The notes below the pieces were generated by a model. The model saw only the letters and a list, made by a program, of their open reading frames with translations, was not told the origin of the DNA and searched no databases. Positions 8,942 to 17,799 of a DNA stretch of 64,000 nt are shown in pieces (position 1 is the first letter of the stretch; the number at the start of each line of letters is the position of its first letter). The DNA is from Shewanella sp. c952 (GTDB taxonomy: Bacteria; Pseudomonadota; Gammaproteobacteria; Enterobacterales; Shewanellaceae), in the NCBI RefSeq assembly GCF_019654975.1, contig NZ_BPEW01000007.1, forward strand, positions 62,001-126,000, read 5' to 3'. A program made the position numbers and the translations under genes.

Positions 8942-10192
8942 ATGGCAGATCTTCGTCAACAAGCCCTCGATTATCATGAATTACCCGTACCAGGTAAAAC
9001 AGCAGTTTGCCTTACAAAACCCGCTGAAACGAGCATGGACCTAGCACTGGCGTACAGCCCTGGTGTTGCTGAGCCTGTTCGTGAAATTGCAGCAAACCCT
9101 GAAAATGCATATCGTTATACAGGCAAAGGTAATACCGTTGCTGTGATCTCTAACGGTACTGCTATTCTTGGTCTTGGTAATCTAGGTCCACTGGCGTCTA
9201 AGCCTGTGATGGAAGGTAAAGCGTTATTGTTTAAACATTTTGCCAATATTGACGCGACTGATATTGAAGTTAAACATAGAACTTCAGAAGAGTTTATTAA
9301 TACTGTTGAGGCAATTGCTGACACATTCGGCGGTATTAATCTTGAAGATATTAAAGCACCTGAGTGTTTTGAAATAGAAAAAGCCTTGATTGAGCGTTGT
9401 AACGTTCCGGTCTTCCATGACGACCAGCACGGCACTGCAATTGTCACTGCCGCAGGTATGATCAATGCTTTAGAGATCCAAGGTAAGTCGATTGAAGAAG
9501 CGGTATTTGTTTGTATGGGGGCTGGCGCTGCTGCTATCGCCTGTATGACGATGATCGTTAAGTGTGGTGCGCAACGCGAAAATATCTACATGCTAGATAG
9601 AAAAGGCGTTATCCACACTCGTCGTGAAGACATTAACGAGTATAAAGCACTGTTCGCTAATAACACTGATAAGCGCACGTTGCAGGATGTTATTAAAGGG
9701 GCTGATGCTTTCTTAGGTTTATCTGGCCCCGACGTACTGGGTGCTGAAGATGTTGCTTTGATGGCTGAAAAACCTGTGATTTTCGCTTGTTCAAATCCAG
9801 ACCCAGAAATTAGACCTGAAATCGCTCACGAAACGCGTAAAGACTTAATCATGGGTACAGGCCGCAGTGACTATCCTAACCAAGTGAACAACGTATTGTG
9901 CTTTCCATTCATTTTCCGTGGTGCATTAGATGTGCGTGCTTCGCAGATTAATGATGAAATGAAAATTGCTGCAGTGCATGCGATTGCGAGCTTAGCTAAA
10001 GAAGCGGTTCCTGCTTCGGTACTGGCTGCATACCCTGACGTGAGCTCATTAGAGTTTGGTGCGGAGTACGTTATTCCTAAGCCAATGGATCCGCGTTTAT
10101 TGCCAAATGTGGCTAAAGCGGTAGCGCTTGCAGCGATAGAATCAGGTGTAGCAAACATTACGACGCTGCCTGTGGGATATATGGAGTCGTAA
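8942..10192 (+). CDS. Malic enzyme, short form (oxaloacetate-decarboxylating)
   Basis: The enzyme oxidatively decarboxylates malate to pyruvate, giving NAD(P)H. The 416-residue product has the family signatures AYSPGVAEP near residue 39, INLEDIKAPECF, and the metal site box FHDDQHGTA near residue 160. A Rossmann motif (GAGAAAIA) follows. It is the short form without the C-terminal phosphotransacetylase-like domain of E. coli MaeB. ATG 8942 is chosen because MADLRQQALDYHE is the family start; an in-frame extension of 47 codons upstream does not resemble the family. Cofactor preference (NADP rather than NAD) is inferred from short-form relatives. A terminator follows directly. Confidence 0.94.
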   Translation: MADLRQQALDYHELPVPGKTAVCLTKPAETSMDLALAYSPGVAEPVREIAANPENAYRYTGKGNTVAVISNGTAILGLGNLGPLASKPVMEGKALLFKHFANIDATDIEVKHRTSEEFINTVEAIADTFGGINLEDIKAPECFEIEKALIERCNVPVFHDDQHGTAIVTAAGMINALEIQGKSIEEAVFVCMGAGAAAIACMTMIVKCGAQRENIYMLDRKGVIHTRREDINEYKALFANNTDKRTLQDVIKGADAFLGLSGPDVLGAEDVALMAEKPVIFACSNPDPEIRPEIAHETRKDLIMGTGRSDYPNQVNNVLCFPFIFRGALDVRASQINDEMKIAAVHAIASLAKEAVPASVLAAYPDVSSLEFGAEYVIPKPMDPRLLPNVAKAVALAAIESGVANITTLPVGYMES

Positions 10193-10215
10193 TTACTCAT
10201 TTAAATGAGATGAAC

Positions 10216-10238
10216 AAAGGGGCTTCGGTCCCTTTTTT
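10216..10238 (+). terminator. Intrinsic terminator of the malic enzyme gene
   Basis: The stem AAAGGGGC (10216-10223), with one G-T wobble, pairs with GTCCCTTT around a TTCG tetraloop, and T's run to 10238. Confidence 0.88.
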
Positions 10239-10329
10239 GTTTTCTAGCGTTTTATTTTGCCTTTTACTAGCCGCTGTTTAATAATCGCTAGTAGTTAGCT
10301 ATACCGTTTAATTGTTAATATTAAAATAA

Positions 10330-10593
10330 TACCAATCAGTATAAAGGTTTGATCGCTCAGCGAGAGTTTATCGGCTTTGAGGTAAGGCAATGAACAATGG
10401 GCATAGTTATTCTACGTTCAAGTTCATTAACGCGGCATCAGAGCCGCTAAAACTCGCCGGTAAGGAGTGCTTTTGGCTTCCTACTTCGGTGTTGAATAAA
10501 CTCATAAGGGATTAACCATTGTGTCATTTATTCGCCTTGAATTAGTTCGCCAAAAAACACTCTGAGTAGATCAACTTCTTATACAGATTGGTA
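10330..10593 (+). mobile_element. MITE copy 1 (264 bp), directly upstream of csrD
   Basis: The ends form terminal inverted repeats: TACCAATCAGTATAA at 10330-10344, matched on the other strand by TACCAATCTGTATAAG read inward from 10593. Both ends carry TA, consistent with a TA target duplication around CCAATC...GATTGG as in IS630/mariner-type elements. There is no ORF of note inside. The whole element is homologous, in inverted orientation, to the one at 52702-53126; for example ACTCTGAGTAGATCAACTT and GTTGAATAAACTCATAAGGG-type stretches are shared. This fills most of the 426-bp gap between the malic enzyme and csrD. The family assignment is inference; the repeat is directly visible. Confidence 0.88.
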
Positions 10594-10618
10594 TAAGATC
10601 CTGCAGGAAGCGGACAGA

Positions 10619-12535
10619 ATGATACTCACTCGAATTCTTACCAAGAAACTCACTAGCTTTTGGCTTATGTCGTTAGCTGGCGTCGCCTTTATCTGTTTTA
10701 TCACTGCTATGTTTAGTTTTTTTCAACTGACCTACGCATTTCAGCAGCAAAAAGTGTCTGAACTTGAAAGCATGTTGCAACAGCAGTTTGCGGTAAATAT
10801 TGCACCTGAAGAGCGCTGGGAACTTAATAATTGGTTGCCGCCTTTATTGCATGCTTATCAGGCAGAGTCATTTGTGCTTAGCAAAGAGAAGGTGACATTG
10901 TTTGAATATCGTCAGGATAAAGCACAGCCAGCGGGTGTGCGATACAGTAGCAAACTTGAACATGGCTTAAAGATGGAACTGGTGTTACCTCAACCGTTTA
11001 ATAAGCATGAAGTCAGCGCTTACGAGTGGATGATTCTTGTGGTGGGCTGTATTGCTGTGATGCTGTTTGTTCGGTTTGGTTTTCGGTGGTTTTCAGAGCA
11101 ACTCAACGGCATTGAAGATTTGGCTCAACGGGCGAATCTCATTTTAACCGGTCAACGTGATAAAGCCCTCGCAGAGAAAGGTCATGGCAGACCTAGGATG
11201 ATCAACCGTGCTATGACACAGTTACTGCTTGAACTTTATGAGGCGCATAAAGAGCGTGCAAGATTCGATCAGTTTATTCGCTCGAATACTTTCTTAGATG
11301 CCGAGACCGGTATTGGTAACCGTCTGTTTCTGAAAAATCGCCTAGATGCGCTAAGTAATAGCAGCGGCATGATGACGCCGGGTGTTTTGTATCTGTTTGA
11401 GATGGAAGATCTGGATCTGTTAAGCCGAGAAATCGGTGAGCAAGAGCTCAATGAAATGCTGTCTCAAATTATTACTACCATCAACCAAATCTTAGTGAGC
11501 AAAGCGAACACCATCTTCTCGCGTCGCTCCTACAATCAGTTTGCTGTTGTTGTACCACAAATTTCGCAAAAAGAGGCTGATCAACTGGCTGCCAAATTAC
11601 TAAAAGCAAGCTTAAGCCGAATAGATAGCCTTATCGATACCCCTGATGATTTTCTGCATTTTGGCGGCGCTTATTTTGACGTTGGCGATGATAAGGATGC
11701 TTTAGTTGAAGAGGCTGAACAGGCATTACGTTCGGCGCAGTTTCAAGGCGGTAGTAGTTGGTTTATGTACGACAAAGGCGCTGTTGATGGTGACTTATCA
11801 AAAGGCTCAGTACGTTGGCGCAGCTTCTTAGAAAATGTGCTGGTGAGTAAGCGGGTTTTCTTGTTTTCTCAGCCCGTGGTCGATAGTGATCTAAATGCAC
11901 ATCATCAAGAGGTCTCGTGTCGTCTACGTGATACACAAGGTAATTTAGTGCGTGCAACGCTATTTTTACCTATGGCGATAAAGTGTGGTTTAACGCCTCA
12001 GATTGAGCGGCAAGTGATTGAGATGGTGTTGTTTGACCTTTTGCCGAAACAAAATGATACCAGCCTGAAGTTCAGTATTAACCTAAGTTTGGATACATTG
12101 ACCAGTCGTGCGTTTATACGTTGGTTGAAAACCACGTTATTGGAATACAGGCACTTAGCTCCGCGGATTATCTTCGAAGTCAATGAGGATATCTTAGTGC
12201 ACAATCAAGAGGTATTAACGGAACCGCTGGATATGATCAGCAAGATGGGGGCTGGTGTCTGTGTTGACCGCGTTGGACAACAAGTTGTGAGCACTGAATA
12301 TTTACAGCGTTATCCTATATCATTGATTAAATTACATCGCTCTATTGTCAGTCAAATACACTTGCGCGCAGAAAACCAATTGTTTGTTCGAAGCTTAATA
12401 GCGGGTCTGTTTCGTACCGACGTTCAAGTTTGCGCCGAAGGTGTTGAAGTTTTTGAAGAGTGGCAAACATTGCAGATTTTAGGTGTAAGTGCAGGACAAG
12501 GCAGTTTTTTTAGTGAACCAGTAGAAGAAGTCTAG
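10619..12535 (+). CDS. csrD: RNase E specificity factor CsrD (MshH), degenerate GGDEF/EAL protein
   Basis: CsrD promotes RNase E decay of the CsrB/C sponge RNAs and so tunes CsrA activity; in Vibrio and Shewanella the gene heads the msh locus and is also called mshH. The 638 residues match E. coli CsrD (646). Two membrane helices (about 12-35 and 136-152) flank a periplasmic segment. A GGDEF-like domain (about 220-375) has SRRSYNQF where an active enzyme has GGDEF. An EAL-like domain (about 390-635) has EVSCRL where EALLR is expected. Both catalytic sites are therefore lost, as in the family. RBS AGGAAGCGG precedes ATG 10619. A MITE ends 25 bp upstream, so its promoter must lie in or before the element. 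Confidence 0.92.
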   Translation: MILTRILTKKLTSFWLMSLAGVAFICFITAMFSFFQLTYAFQQQKVSELESMLQQQFAVNIAPEERWELNNWLPPLLHAYQAESFVLSKEKVTLFEYRQDKAQPAGVRYSSKLEHGLKMELVLPQPFNKHEVSAYEWMILVVGCIAVMLFVRFGFRWFSEQLNGIEDLAQRANLILTGQRDKALAEKGHGRPRMINRAMTQLLLELYEAHKERARFDQFIRSNTFLDAETGIGNRLFLKNRLDALSNSSGMMTPGVLYLFEMEDLDLLSREIGEQELNEMLSQIITTINQILVSKANTIFSRRSYNQFAVVVPQISQKEADQLAAKLLKASLSRIDSLIDTPDDFLHFGGAYFDVGDDKDALVEEAEQALRSAQFQGGSSWFMYDKGAVDGDLSKGSVRWRSFLENVLVSKRVFLFSQPVVDSDLNAHHQEVSCRLRDTQGNLVRATLFLPMAIKCGLTPQIERQVIEMVLFDLLPKQNDTSLKFSINLSLDTLTSRAFIRWLKTTLLEYRHLAPRIIFEVNEDILVHNQEVLTEPLDMISKMGAGVCVDRVGQQVVSTEYLQRYPISLIKLHRSIVSQIHLRAENQLFVRSLIAGLFRTDVQVCAEGVEVFEEWQTLQILGVSAGQGSFFSEPVEEV

Positions 12536-12748
12536 TTGTATATAAATAATACAGGTGTTCGGCATTACAGGTTTTATAGATGTTTTTCTATAATATTCAG
12601 CTATTAGTGGTTACACTAATGACATAAGAAGACTATTGTTCTAACCTCAATAAGTGCTCCTGACAAACTAATAAAAAAGTCGTTCTCAGAATTCGACATA
12701 AATTAATATTTTTTCGGTAGAAATTGACAGTATTTAAGGCATGGATGA

Positions 12749-13630
12749 ATGGAAGATAGCTTGCTAAGCAAACTTCACTTTTGGAAGAAATCAGCTCCGA
12801 CCATAGAGTTAGGGTTGTATGTTTGTGTCGATAAAATATACGCATATCAAAGTAGTAGCGATACTTCTCCTGAACAGTTTTCTAGTTTCAGTTTTAAAGA
12901 GTTTGACTGGAAAGATGCTTTTGAACAGCTAGTCAAAGCACTGGGGTCTGCAAAAGTTCAAATGGTGTTATCCGCCGATTTTTATCAACTTATACAAGTC
13001 GATAAACCAAATGTTGAACCAGAAGAGATGAGTGCGGCACTACTTTGGTCAGTAAAAGACCTAGTAAGCCAACCTGTAACCAATATCCATCTAGATTATT
13101 TTGAATCATCTAAGCAAACCACTAATAAAGTTAGTGTCGTCGTTGCAGAAAAATCAAAATTAACCAGTCTTCTAACGGCCGCGAAAGCCGCCGGTGTTGA
13201 GACCTGTGGCGTAACGATTGAAGAGATGGCGATAACCAACCTGTTTAATGACACTCAAGCAAGGTTACTGCTGAGCCATCGCACGGGTGGCGAGCTTTTG
13301 CTTGCTGTTGTGAAAAATGGTGAGCTATATATGCAGCGAAGAGTGAGAGGCTTTTTGCAGTTAGATACCGTCGCGGCAGAAGATTTAGCCTTTGGCTTGG
13401 CTGACAATTTAAGCCTAGAGATCCAACGCTCAATGGACTTCTTTGAAAGCCAGCTGCGAGAGGCGCCTGTGGCTTCTATTGATCTATTAATGCTGGGTGC
13501 TCGTGACCAACTTGCTGCTTTAGTCAGTGAAAACTTCAACCAAAGCGTGACACCTTACCAAGCTGAATCTGTCGATGCGGTCTTTTCACAGATGGCGTTA
13601 GCTGAGTTTTCAAGAGGTGAATCACAATGA
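12749..13630 (+). CDS. mshI: MSHA biogenesis protein MshI (PilM-like)
   Basis: This 293-residue protein is the actin-fold, PilM-type cytoplasmic component of the MSHA pilus inner-membrane platform. It has no signal or membrane helix. It shows alternating beta/alpha character with a PilM-like IHLDYFE segment and a long C-terminal helix region. It overlaps the next gene by 4 bp (ATGA) and begins the run of msh genes, about 214 bp after csrD. That gap is AT-rich and probably holds the operon promoter. ATG 12749 has AAGG 11 bp upstream. The name rests on position and fit to the MSHA locus order. Confidence 0.88.
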   Translation: MEDSLLSKLHFWKKSAPTIELGLYVCVDKIYAYQSSSDTSPEQFSSFSFKEFDWKDAFEQLVKALGSAKVQMVLSADFYQLIQVDKPNVEPEEMSAALLWSVKDLVSQPVTNIHLDYFESSKQTTNKVSVVVAEKSKLTSLLTAAKAAGVETCGVTIEEMAITNLFNDTQARLLLSHRTGGELLLAVVKNGELYMQRRVRGFLQLDTVAAEDLAFGLADNLSLEIQRSMDFFESQLREAPVASIDLLMLGARDQLAALVSENFNQSVTPYQAESVDAVFSQMALAEFSRGESQ

Positions 13631-14238
13631 AGTTAAGAGTCAACCTCTACTCTGAGTCACTATTTCCAACAGAGTTACGCTTATCCTTTTTAAGGCTAAA
13701 CCAAGTACTAGCAGGCTTAGTTATAGTGCTATTGCTAGGCAGTGCTGTTGCTTATGGGGTTGTTTCTAGCCTTGAGTCTGAAAAGAATGAATTGCAGCAT
13801 GCTAAAAGGTTATTGGATGAGCAAAAAGCTGAGCTTGAAGATGAAATAGCTAAAAGGAAGCCAAGTGCTACTTTAGTTGCTGAAGTTGAACTAAAAGCGC
13901 AACAGCTAGAGCTTAAACAGATGTTAATCGGCAAGCTGAGTCAGCAGGAAGAGCTAACAAGTTATGGTTACTCGCCGTTAATGACTGATTTGGCCAGCGT
14001 GGCTGATCGCAGTATTTGGCTTAATCGTATACAAGTGAACGAAAATCGTTATATTTTTGAAGGATATACCTCGAATCCGCAAAGTGTGCCGAATTGGATT
14101 GATCGATTGAAAACCACCACCACACTCAAAGGGCATGCATTTGCTTCGATGACGATGAGCCTAGGGGAAGATCAGCCGCTAGCTTTTAAATTAACCAGCG
14201 ATGCTATGGAAGCCAACGCGGCGGAGGTTAGCAAATGA
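13627..14238 (+). CDS. MSHA biogenesis protein, PilN-like (MshI2)
   Basis: The 203-residue protein has a short cytoplasmic tail (MKLRVNLYSESLFP), one membrane helix at about residues 28-48, a coiled-coil at about 50-100 rich in Glu, Lys and Leu, and a small periplasmic ferredoxin-like domain. This is the PilN architecture. The N-terminal NLY motif is the PilM-binding segment of PilN proteins. It overlaps mshI by 4 bp and mshJ by 4 bp, so the three are translationally coupled. It would form the PilM-N-O platform with MshI and MshJ. It is named mshI2 in some annotations. Confidence 0.86.
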   Translation: MKLRVNLYSESLFPTELRLSFLRLNQVLAGLVIVLLLGSAVAYGVVSSLESEKNELQHAKRLLDEQKAELEDEIAKRKPSATLVAEVELKAQQLELKQMLIGKLSQQEELTSYGYSPLMTDLASVADRSIWLNRIQVNENRYIFEGYTSNPQSVPNWIDRLKTTTTLKGHAFASMTMSLGEDQPLAFKLTSDAMEANAAEVSK

Positions 14239-14891
14239 AGCAGTATTGGACTGATTTAGCTGCCAAGTTTGATCTGCTTAGCCAACGTGAAAGGGTTTTG
14301 GTGGCTGCTGCAGTGTTGATTGTGGTGGGGATGATTTTATATCTACCATTAGAATCCTTGTTGACCAAGCATACTCAGCTGAAGCAACAGATAGCATCGC
14401 TTAAAAATGAGAACAATATCTCTGCGCAACAAATTGCACTCTATCAGCAAAGTTTAGCAACCGATCCCGATACTGAATATCGTCAGCGTTTAGCCAATAT
14501 TATTCAGCAGACCAAACAGATTGATGAGCAGTTGTCTTTTGAGATGGTTGATATGGTGCCAGCTGACCATATGCCTGCTTTGCTTGCAGGACTACTTTCA
14601 AATGTGAAAGGCATTAAGTTAAAAGCATTTACCTCTATTGCACCTACGCCACTATTGGAAGTGGGTGAAGAGAAAAAGATGAACTTGTATAGTCATGGCA
14701 TCAAACTTGAGTTTACAGGGGACTATTTTTCGGTATTACGTTTTGTTGAAGCTGTTGAAAATATGCCTAATAAACTCTATTGGCGCAGTATGGACTACAA
14801 AGTTGGCGCCTACCCCAAAGCGGCTATCACCTTAGAACTTTATACCCTCAGCATAAATAAGGACTTTATTAGTGTTGCTAAAACAAATTAG
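14235..14891 (+). CDS. mshJ: MSHA biogenesis protein MshJ (PilO-like)
   Basis: MshJ is the PilO-type partner of the platform. The 218 residues contain a cytoplasmic segment, one membrane helix at about 24-42, a coiled-coil at about 45-110 and a periplasmic domain. The start ATG overlaps the previous stop (ATGA at 14235). The 3' end overlaps mshK by 20 bp. The protein presumably pairs with the PilN-like protein through the coiled coils to link MshL to MshE and MshG. Confidence 0.88.
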   Translation: MKQYWTDLAAKFDLLSQRERVLVAAAVLIVVGMILYLPLESLLTKHTQLKQQIASLKNENNISAQQIALYQQSLATDPDTEYRQRLANIIQQTKQIDEQLSFEMVDMVPADHMPALLAGLLSNVKGIKLKAFTSIAPTPLLEVGEEKKMNLYSHGIKLEFTGDYFSVLRFVEAVENMPNKLYWRSMDYKVGAYPKAAITLELYTLSINKDFISVAKTN

Positions 14892-15207
14892 TTGCTCGGT
14901 ACTTTTCCTTGTTGTGAGTGGGATGTGCTTTAGTCTCAATGCAGCCAGCTTGCGAGATCCTACGCTGCCAGGTGCTGGCTCGACTGCAACGAGCTCAGCT
15001 GCAGTCAAAGTGGATAAGACATTGACGCTAAATAGCGTGGTCATAAAACAGAGTGGCGCCTTTGCAGTGATTAATAATGAAATATATACAAAAGGCCAGC
15101 GAGTACAAGGCGTTAAAATTGTACAGATTGGTAAGGATGCTGTGTCGTTAGCGGATGGCCGTAAATTGACAATGTTTAAAGCGATTACAGAGATTAAGGG
15201 ACAATAA
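14872..15207 (+). CDS. mshK: MSHA biogenesis protein MshK
   Basis: The 111-residue product has a signal peptide (about residues 1-24, ending LNAA) followed by SLRDPTLPG, the DPTxP motif seen in MshK proteins. A small beta domain follows (LNSVVIKQSGAFAVINNEIYTKGQ), PilP-like, with a role in supporting the secretin. The start is a GTG at 14872 (or TTG at 14875), inside the end of mshJ. No ATG fits the signal peptide. It is 4 bp from mshL. Confidence 0.86.
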   Translation: MLLKQISCSVLFLVVSGMCFSLNAASLRDPTLPGAGSTATSSAAVKVDKTLTLNSVVIKQSGAFAVINNEIYTKGQRVQGVKIVQIGKDAVSLADGRKLTMFKAITEIKGQ

Positions 15208-15211
15208 CCAG

Positions 15212-16888
15212 ATGCGCTCAATATACTATATAACCCCTTTAATGACTTTGTTATTGGTGGCCTGTCAGACTGTAGACCGCCCCAACCCTGTAGAGTCAAA
15301 GCAGGCGATTGCGGAATCACTGGCTACAGCGGAAAATGCAGCCTTAGCACCGCCACCTGCGGTATTACCAGACGAAGTACAAAGAGAATTAGCCTCAAAC
15401 AGTTTGCTGGCTGGTTTTACTCCCGCTAAGAGAGCTGAACGTCGTTTTGATGTGTCGGCCCATGATGTCGATGCCAAAGTATTCTTTCCAAGTTTGGTGC
15501 AAGGTACGCCGTTAAGTGTTGCTGTTCACCCTGATGTGACGGGGACAGTATCCCTTTCTTTAAAAGGGGTAACGCTTAACGAAGCATTGCAAGTTGTTGA
15601 AGATATTTATGGTTACGAAGTCAGCCGAGAAAGCCGCATTTTACGTATCTATCCAGCGGGAATGCGTACTGAAACATTTTCTTTGAATTACCTGTATATG
15701 GAGCGTCAAGGTCTATCGTTAACATCAGTTAACTCTGGACGGATTTCAGACAGTAACAATAGCTCAAGTGGCAGTAATAATAGCAACAGCAGCGGAAACA
15801 GTAATAACTCGAATAGCAGCTCTAACAGCGACTCGAATTCAAGCGGTGAAAGTAGTGAACAAACTAATGGCACCTTTATCCGTTCTAAGACAAAATCTGA
15901 TTTTTGGGGTGAGCTAAAAGAAACGCTGGTCTCAATTGTTGGCGATAGCGGCGGCGGACGCCAAGTGGTGGTCACTCCCCAAGCTGGACTCGTGACTATT
16001 CGCGCTTATCCAAATGAGATTAGGCAGGTGCGTAACTTCATTAAAACTGCTGAGAGCCATCTACAACGTCAAGTTATTTTAGAAGCTAAAGTACTAGAAG
16101 TCACACTGTCAGATGGATATCAGCAAGGTATTCATTGGGAGAGTGTATTGGGTCATGCTGGCAGCACTGACATCACGTTTGGCACCAGTCCAAGTACCGG
16201 TCTGAGCGATAAGATCACTAGTGTATTAGGCGGTGTCACCTCTCTACAGCTTAAAGGTTCTGATTTCAGTACCATGATTAGCTTGCTTGATACACAGGGC
16301 GATGTCGATGTACTGTCGAGCCCACGAGTTACCGCGTCTAATAACCAAAAAGCCGTGATTAAAGTCGGTACCGATGAGTACTTCGTTACCGATGTCTCTT
16401 CAACTACGGTTGCGGGCACAACACCTGTGACGACACCTGAAGTTGAACTCACTCCGTTTTTCTCTGGTATTGCACTTGATGTGACTCCGCAAATTGATGC
16501 CGAAGGGAATGTGTTATTACACATTCACCCATCAGTTATCGATATTAAAGAGCAGGTTAAAACGATTAAAATTTCTGATAGCACTTTAGAGCTACCCTTA
16601 GCACAGAGTGAAATCCGCGAATCAGATACTGTGATTAAAGCGGCCAGCGGCGATGTCGTAGTGATCGGTGGTTTGATGAAGAGCGAGAACGTTGAGCTGG
16701 TTTCAAAAGTACCATTGTTGGGCGATATTCCTTATTTGGGTGAGGCGTTTACTAACCGAGCCAATTCTACTGTTAAAACAGAATTGGTTATCCTGCTTAA
16801 ACCAGTGGTCGTTGGTGCTGACACTTGGGAGACTGAACTTAAGCGCTCTCAAGAGCTACTTGACCGTTGGTACCCTGAGGAGGAGTAG
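15212..16888 (+). CDS. mshL: MSHA outer-membrane secretin MshL
   Basis: MshL is the secretin through which the MSHA pilus leaves the outer membrane. The 558-residue protein begins with a lipobox (LLVAC, Cys18), so it is a lipoprotein. Secretin N-domains (about 80-150 and 225-300) precede the C-terminal secretin domain (about 330-545) with VDVLSSPRV and VPLLGDIPYLG, hallmarks of the family. A Ser/Asn tract interrupts the N-domains at residues 179-216. RBS region ACAATAACCAG before ATG 15212 is weak, consistent with coupling to mshK. Confidence 0.95.
   Translation: MRSIYYITPLMTLLLVACQTVDRPNPVESKQAIAESLATAENAALAPPPAVLPDEVQRELASNSLLAGFTPAKRAERRFDVSAHDVDAKVFFPSLVQGTPLSVAVHPDVTGTVSLSLKGVTLNEALQVVEDIYGYEVSRESRILRIYPAGMRTETFSLNYLYMERQGLSLTSVNSGRISDSNNSSSGSNNSNSSGNSNNSNSSSNSDSNSSGESSEQTNGTFIRSKTKSDFWGELKETLVSIVGDSGGGRQVVVTPQAGLVTIRAYPNEIRQVRNFIKTAESHLQRQVILEAKVLEVTLSDGYQQGIHWESVLGHAGSTDITFGTSPSTGLSDKITSVLGGVTSLQLKGSDFSTMISLLDTQGDVDVLSSPRVTASNNQKAVIKVGTDEYFVTDVSSTTVAGTTPVTTPEVELTPFFSGIALDVTPQIDAEGNVLLHIHPSVIDIKEQVKTIKISDSTLELPLAQSEIRESDTVIKAASGDVVVIGGLMKSENVELVSKVPLLGDIPYLGEAFTNRANSTVKTELVILLKPVVVGADTWETELKRSQELLDRWYPEEE
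15746..15859 (+). repeat. Low-complexity Ser/Asn-coding tract inside mshL
   Basis: Codons AGC/AGT/TCA/AAT/AAC alternate for about 38 residues (residues 179-216), almost only Ser, Asn, Gly and Asp. It lies between secretin N-domains, where a flexible linker is tolerated. Such tracts are prone to length change. Confidence 0.85.
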
Positions 16889-16890
16889 GC

Positions 16891-17799
16891 TTGTACCTGC
16901 AGCACTTTCGGTTAACTGAAACGCCATTTTCATTGACGCCGAATACAGAATTTTTCTTCGGTTTAGCACCGCATGTAGAAGCCTTACAAGTGCTGCAAAC
17001 AGCGTTGCAAACCGGAGAGGGTTTTATCAAGGTGACGGGGGAAGTCGGCACAGGTAAAACCTTAATTTGTAGAAAGCTTATCAACGAACTACCTGAGCGA
17101 TTTCATTGTGCTTATTTGCCCAATCCATATTTAACGCCCGACGAGCTTCGCTGGGCGGTAGCAATGGAGTTAGGGCTTAAACATTCCGCTCAAATAGGTC
17201 AACAGCAACTCACGGGTTTGATTCAGCAGCAATTGATGGCACTCAGTGCACATGGCCACTCCATTATCTTGGTGTTAGATGAAGCGCAAGCGTTGCCCGA
17301 TGACAGTTTAGAAGCGTTGCGATTATTTACTAACTTAGAAACAGAGAGCCGTAAGCTGTTACAAGTGGTGTTGTTTGCTCAGCCAGAGCTTGATGAAAGG
17401 TTGGCGCAAAATAAATTTAGACAATTAAGACAGCGGATCACCTTTAGCTATAGCTTGCGCTCGCTCACTTTAGACGAGTCTTCTGCGTACATTCAGCATC
17501 GTCTGCAAGTTGCTGGAAGTGAAGGCGAGACGTTGTTTACCCCTTTGGATTCGAAACGTTTAGCAAAAGCTGCGCGAGGGATCCCCAGATTAATCAATAT
17601 TTTGTGCCATAAAGCATTAATGGTTTGTTTTGGTGAAGGTGCAGCAAAAATCTCAAAGCAGCATGTTGATGCCGCTATTGCAGACACTGAAGATGCCACT
17701 GTGTCCAAGGTTTCTTTGTTAGTTTGGGTATTAGCGATAGGCGCAATCATTGGCATGATATCCGCTGTTATTTATTGGCTAAAAGGAGGCGTTGCATGA
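16891..17799 (+). CDS. mshM: MSHA AAA ATPase MshM (ExeA-like)
   Basis: MshM belongs to the ExeA-type AAA proteins that assist secretin assembly, some through peptidoglycan. The 302-residue product has Walker A GEVGTGKT near residue 48, Walker B ILVLDEAQ near residue 129 and a C-terminal membrane helix at about 277-296. It starts with TTG at 16891, 2 bp after the mshL stop, supported by a GGAGGAG RBS and the family start YLQHFRLTETPFSLTPN. Its end overlaps mshN by 4 bp. Confidence 0.92.
   Translation: MYLQHFRLTETPFSLTPNTEFFFGLAPHVEALQVLQTALQTGEGFIKVTGEVGTGKTLICRKLINELPERFHCAYLPNPYLTPDELRWAVAMELGLKHSAQIGQQQLTGLIQQQLMALSAHGHSIILVLDEAQALPDDSLEALRLFTNLETESRKLLQVVLFAQPELDERLAQNKFRQLRQRITFSYSLRSLTLDESSAYIQHRLQVAGSEGETLFTPLDSKRLAKAARGIPRLINILCHKALMVCFGEGAAKISKQHVDAAIADTEDATVSKVSLLVWVLAIGAIIGMISAVIYWLKGGVA

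Noticed and set aside
14832..15320. Minus-strand open frame of 162 codons over mshJ-mshK-mshL
   Set aside because: Three overlapping sense genes with clear family features occupy the region.
15706..15975. Minus-strand open frame rich in Leu
   Set aside because: It is only the antisense reading of the Ser/Asn tract of mshL; poly-Leu arises from the repeated codons.
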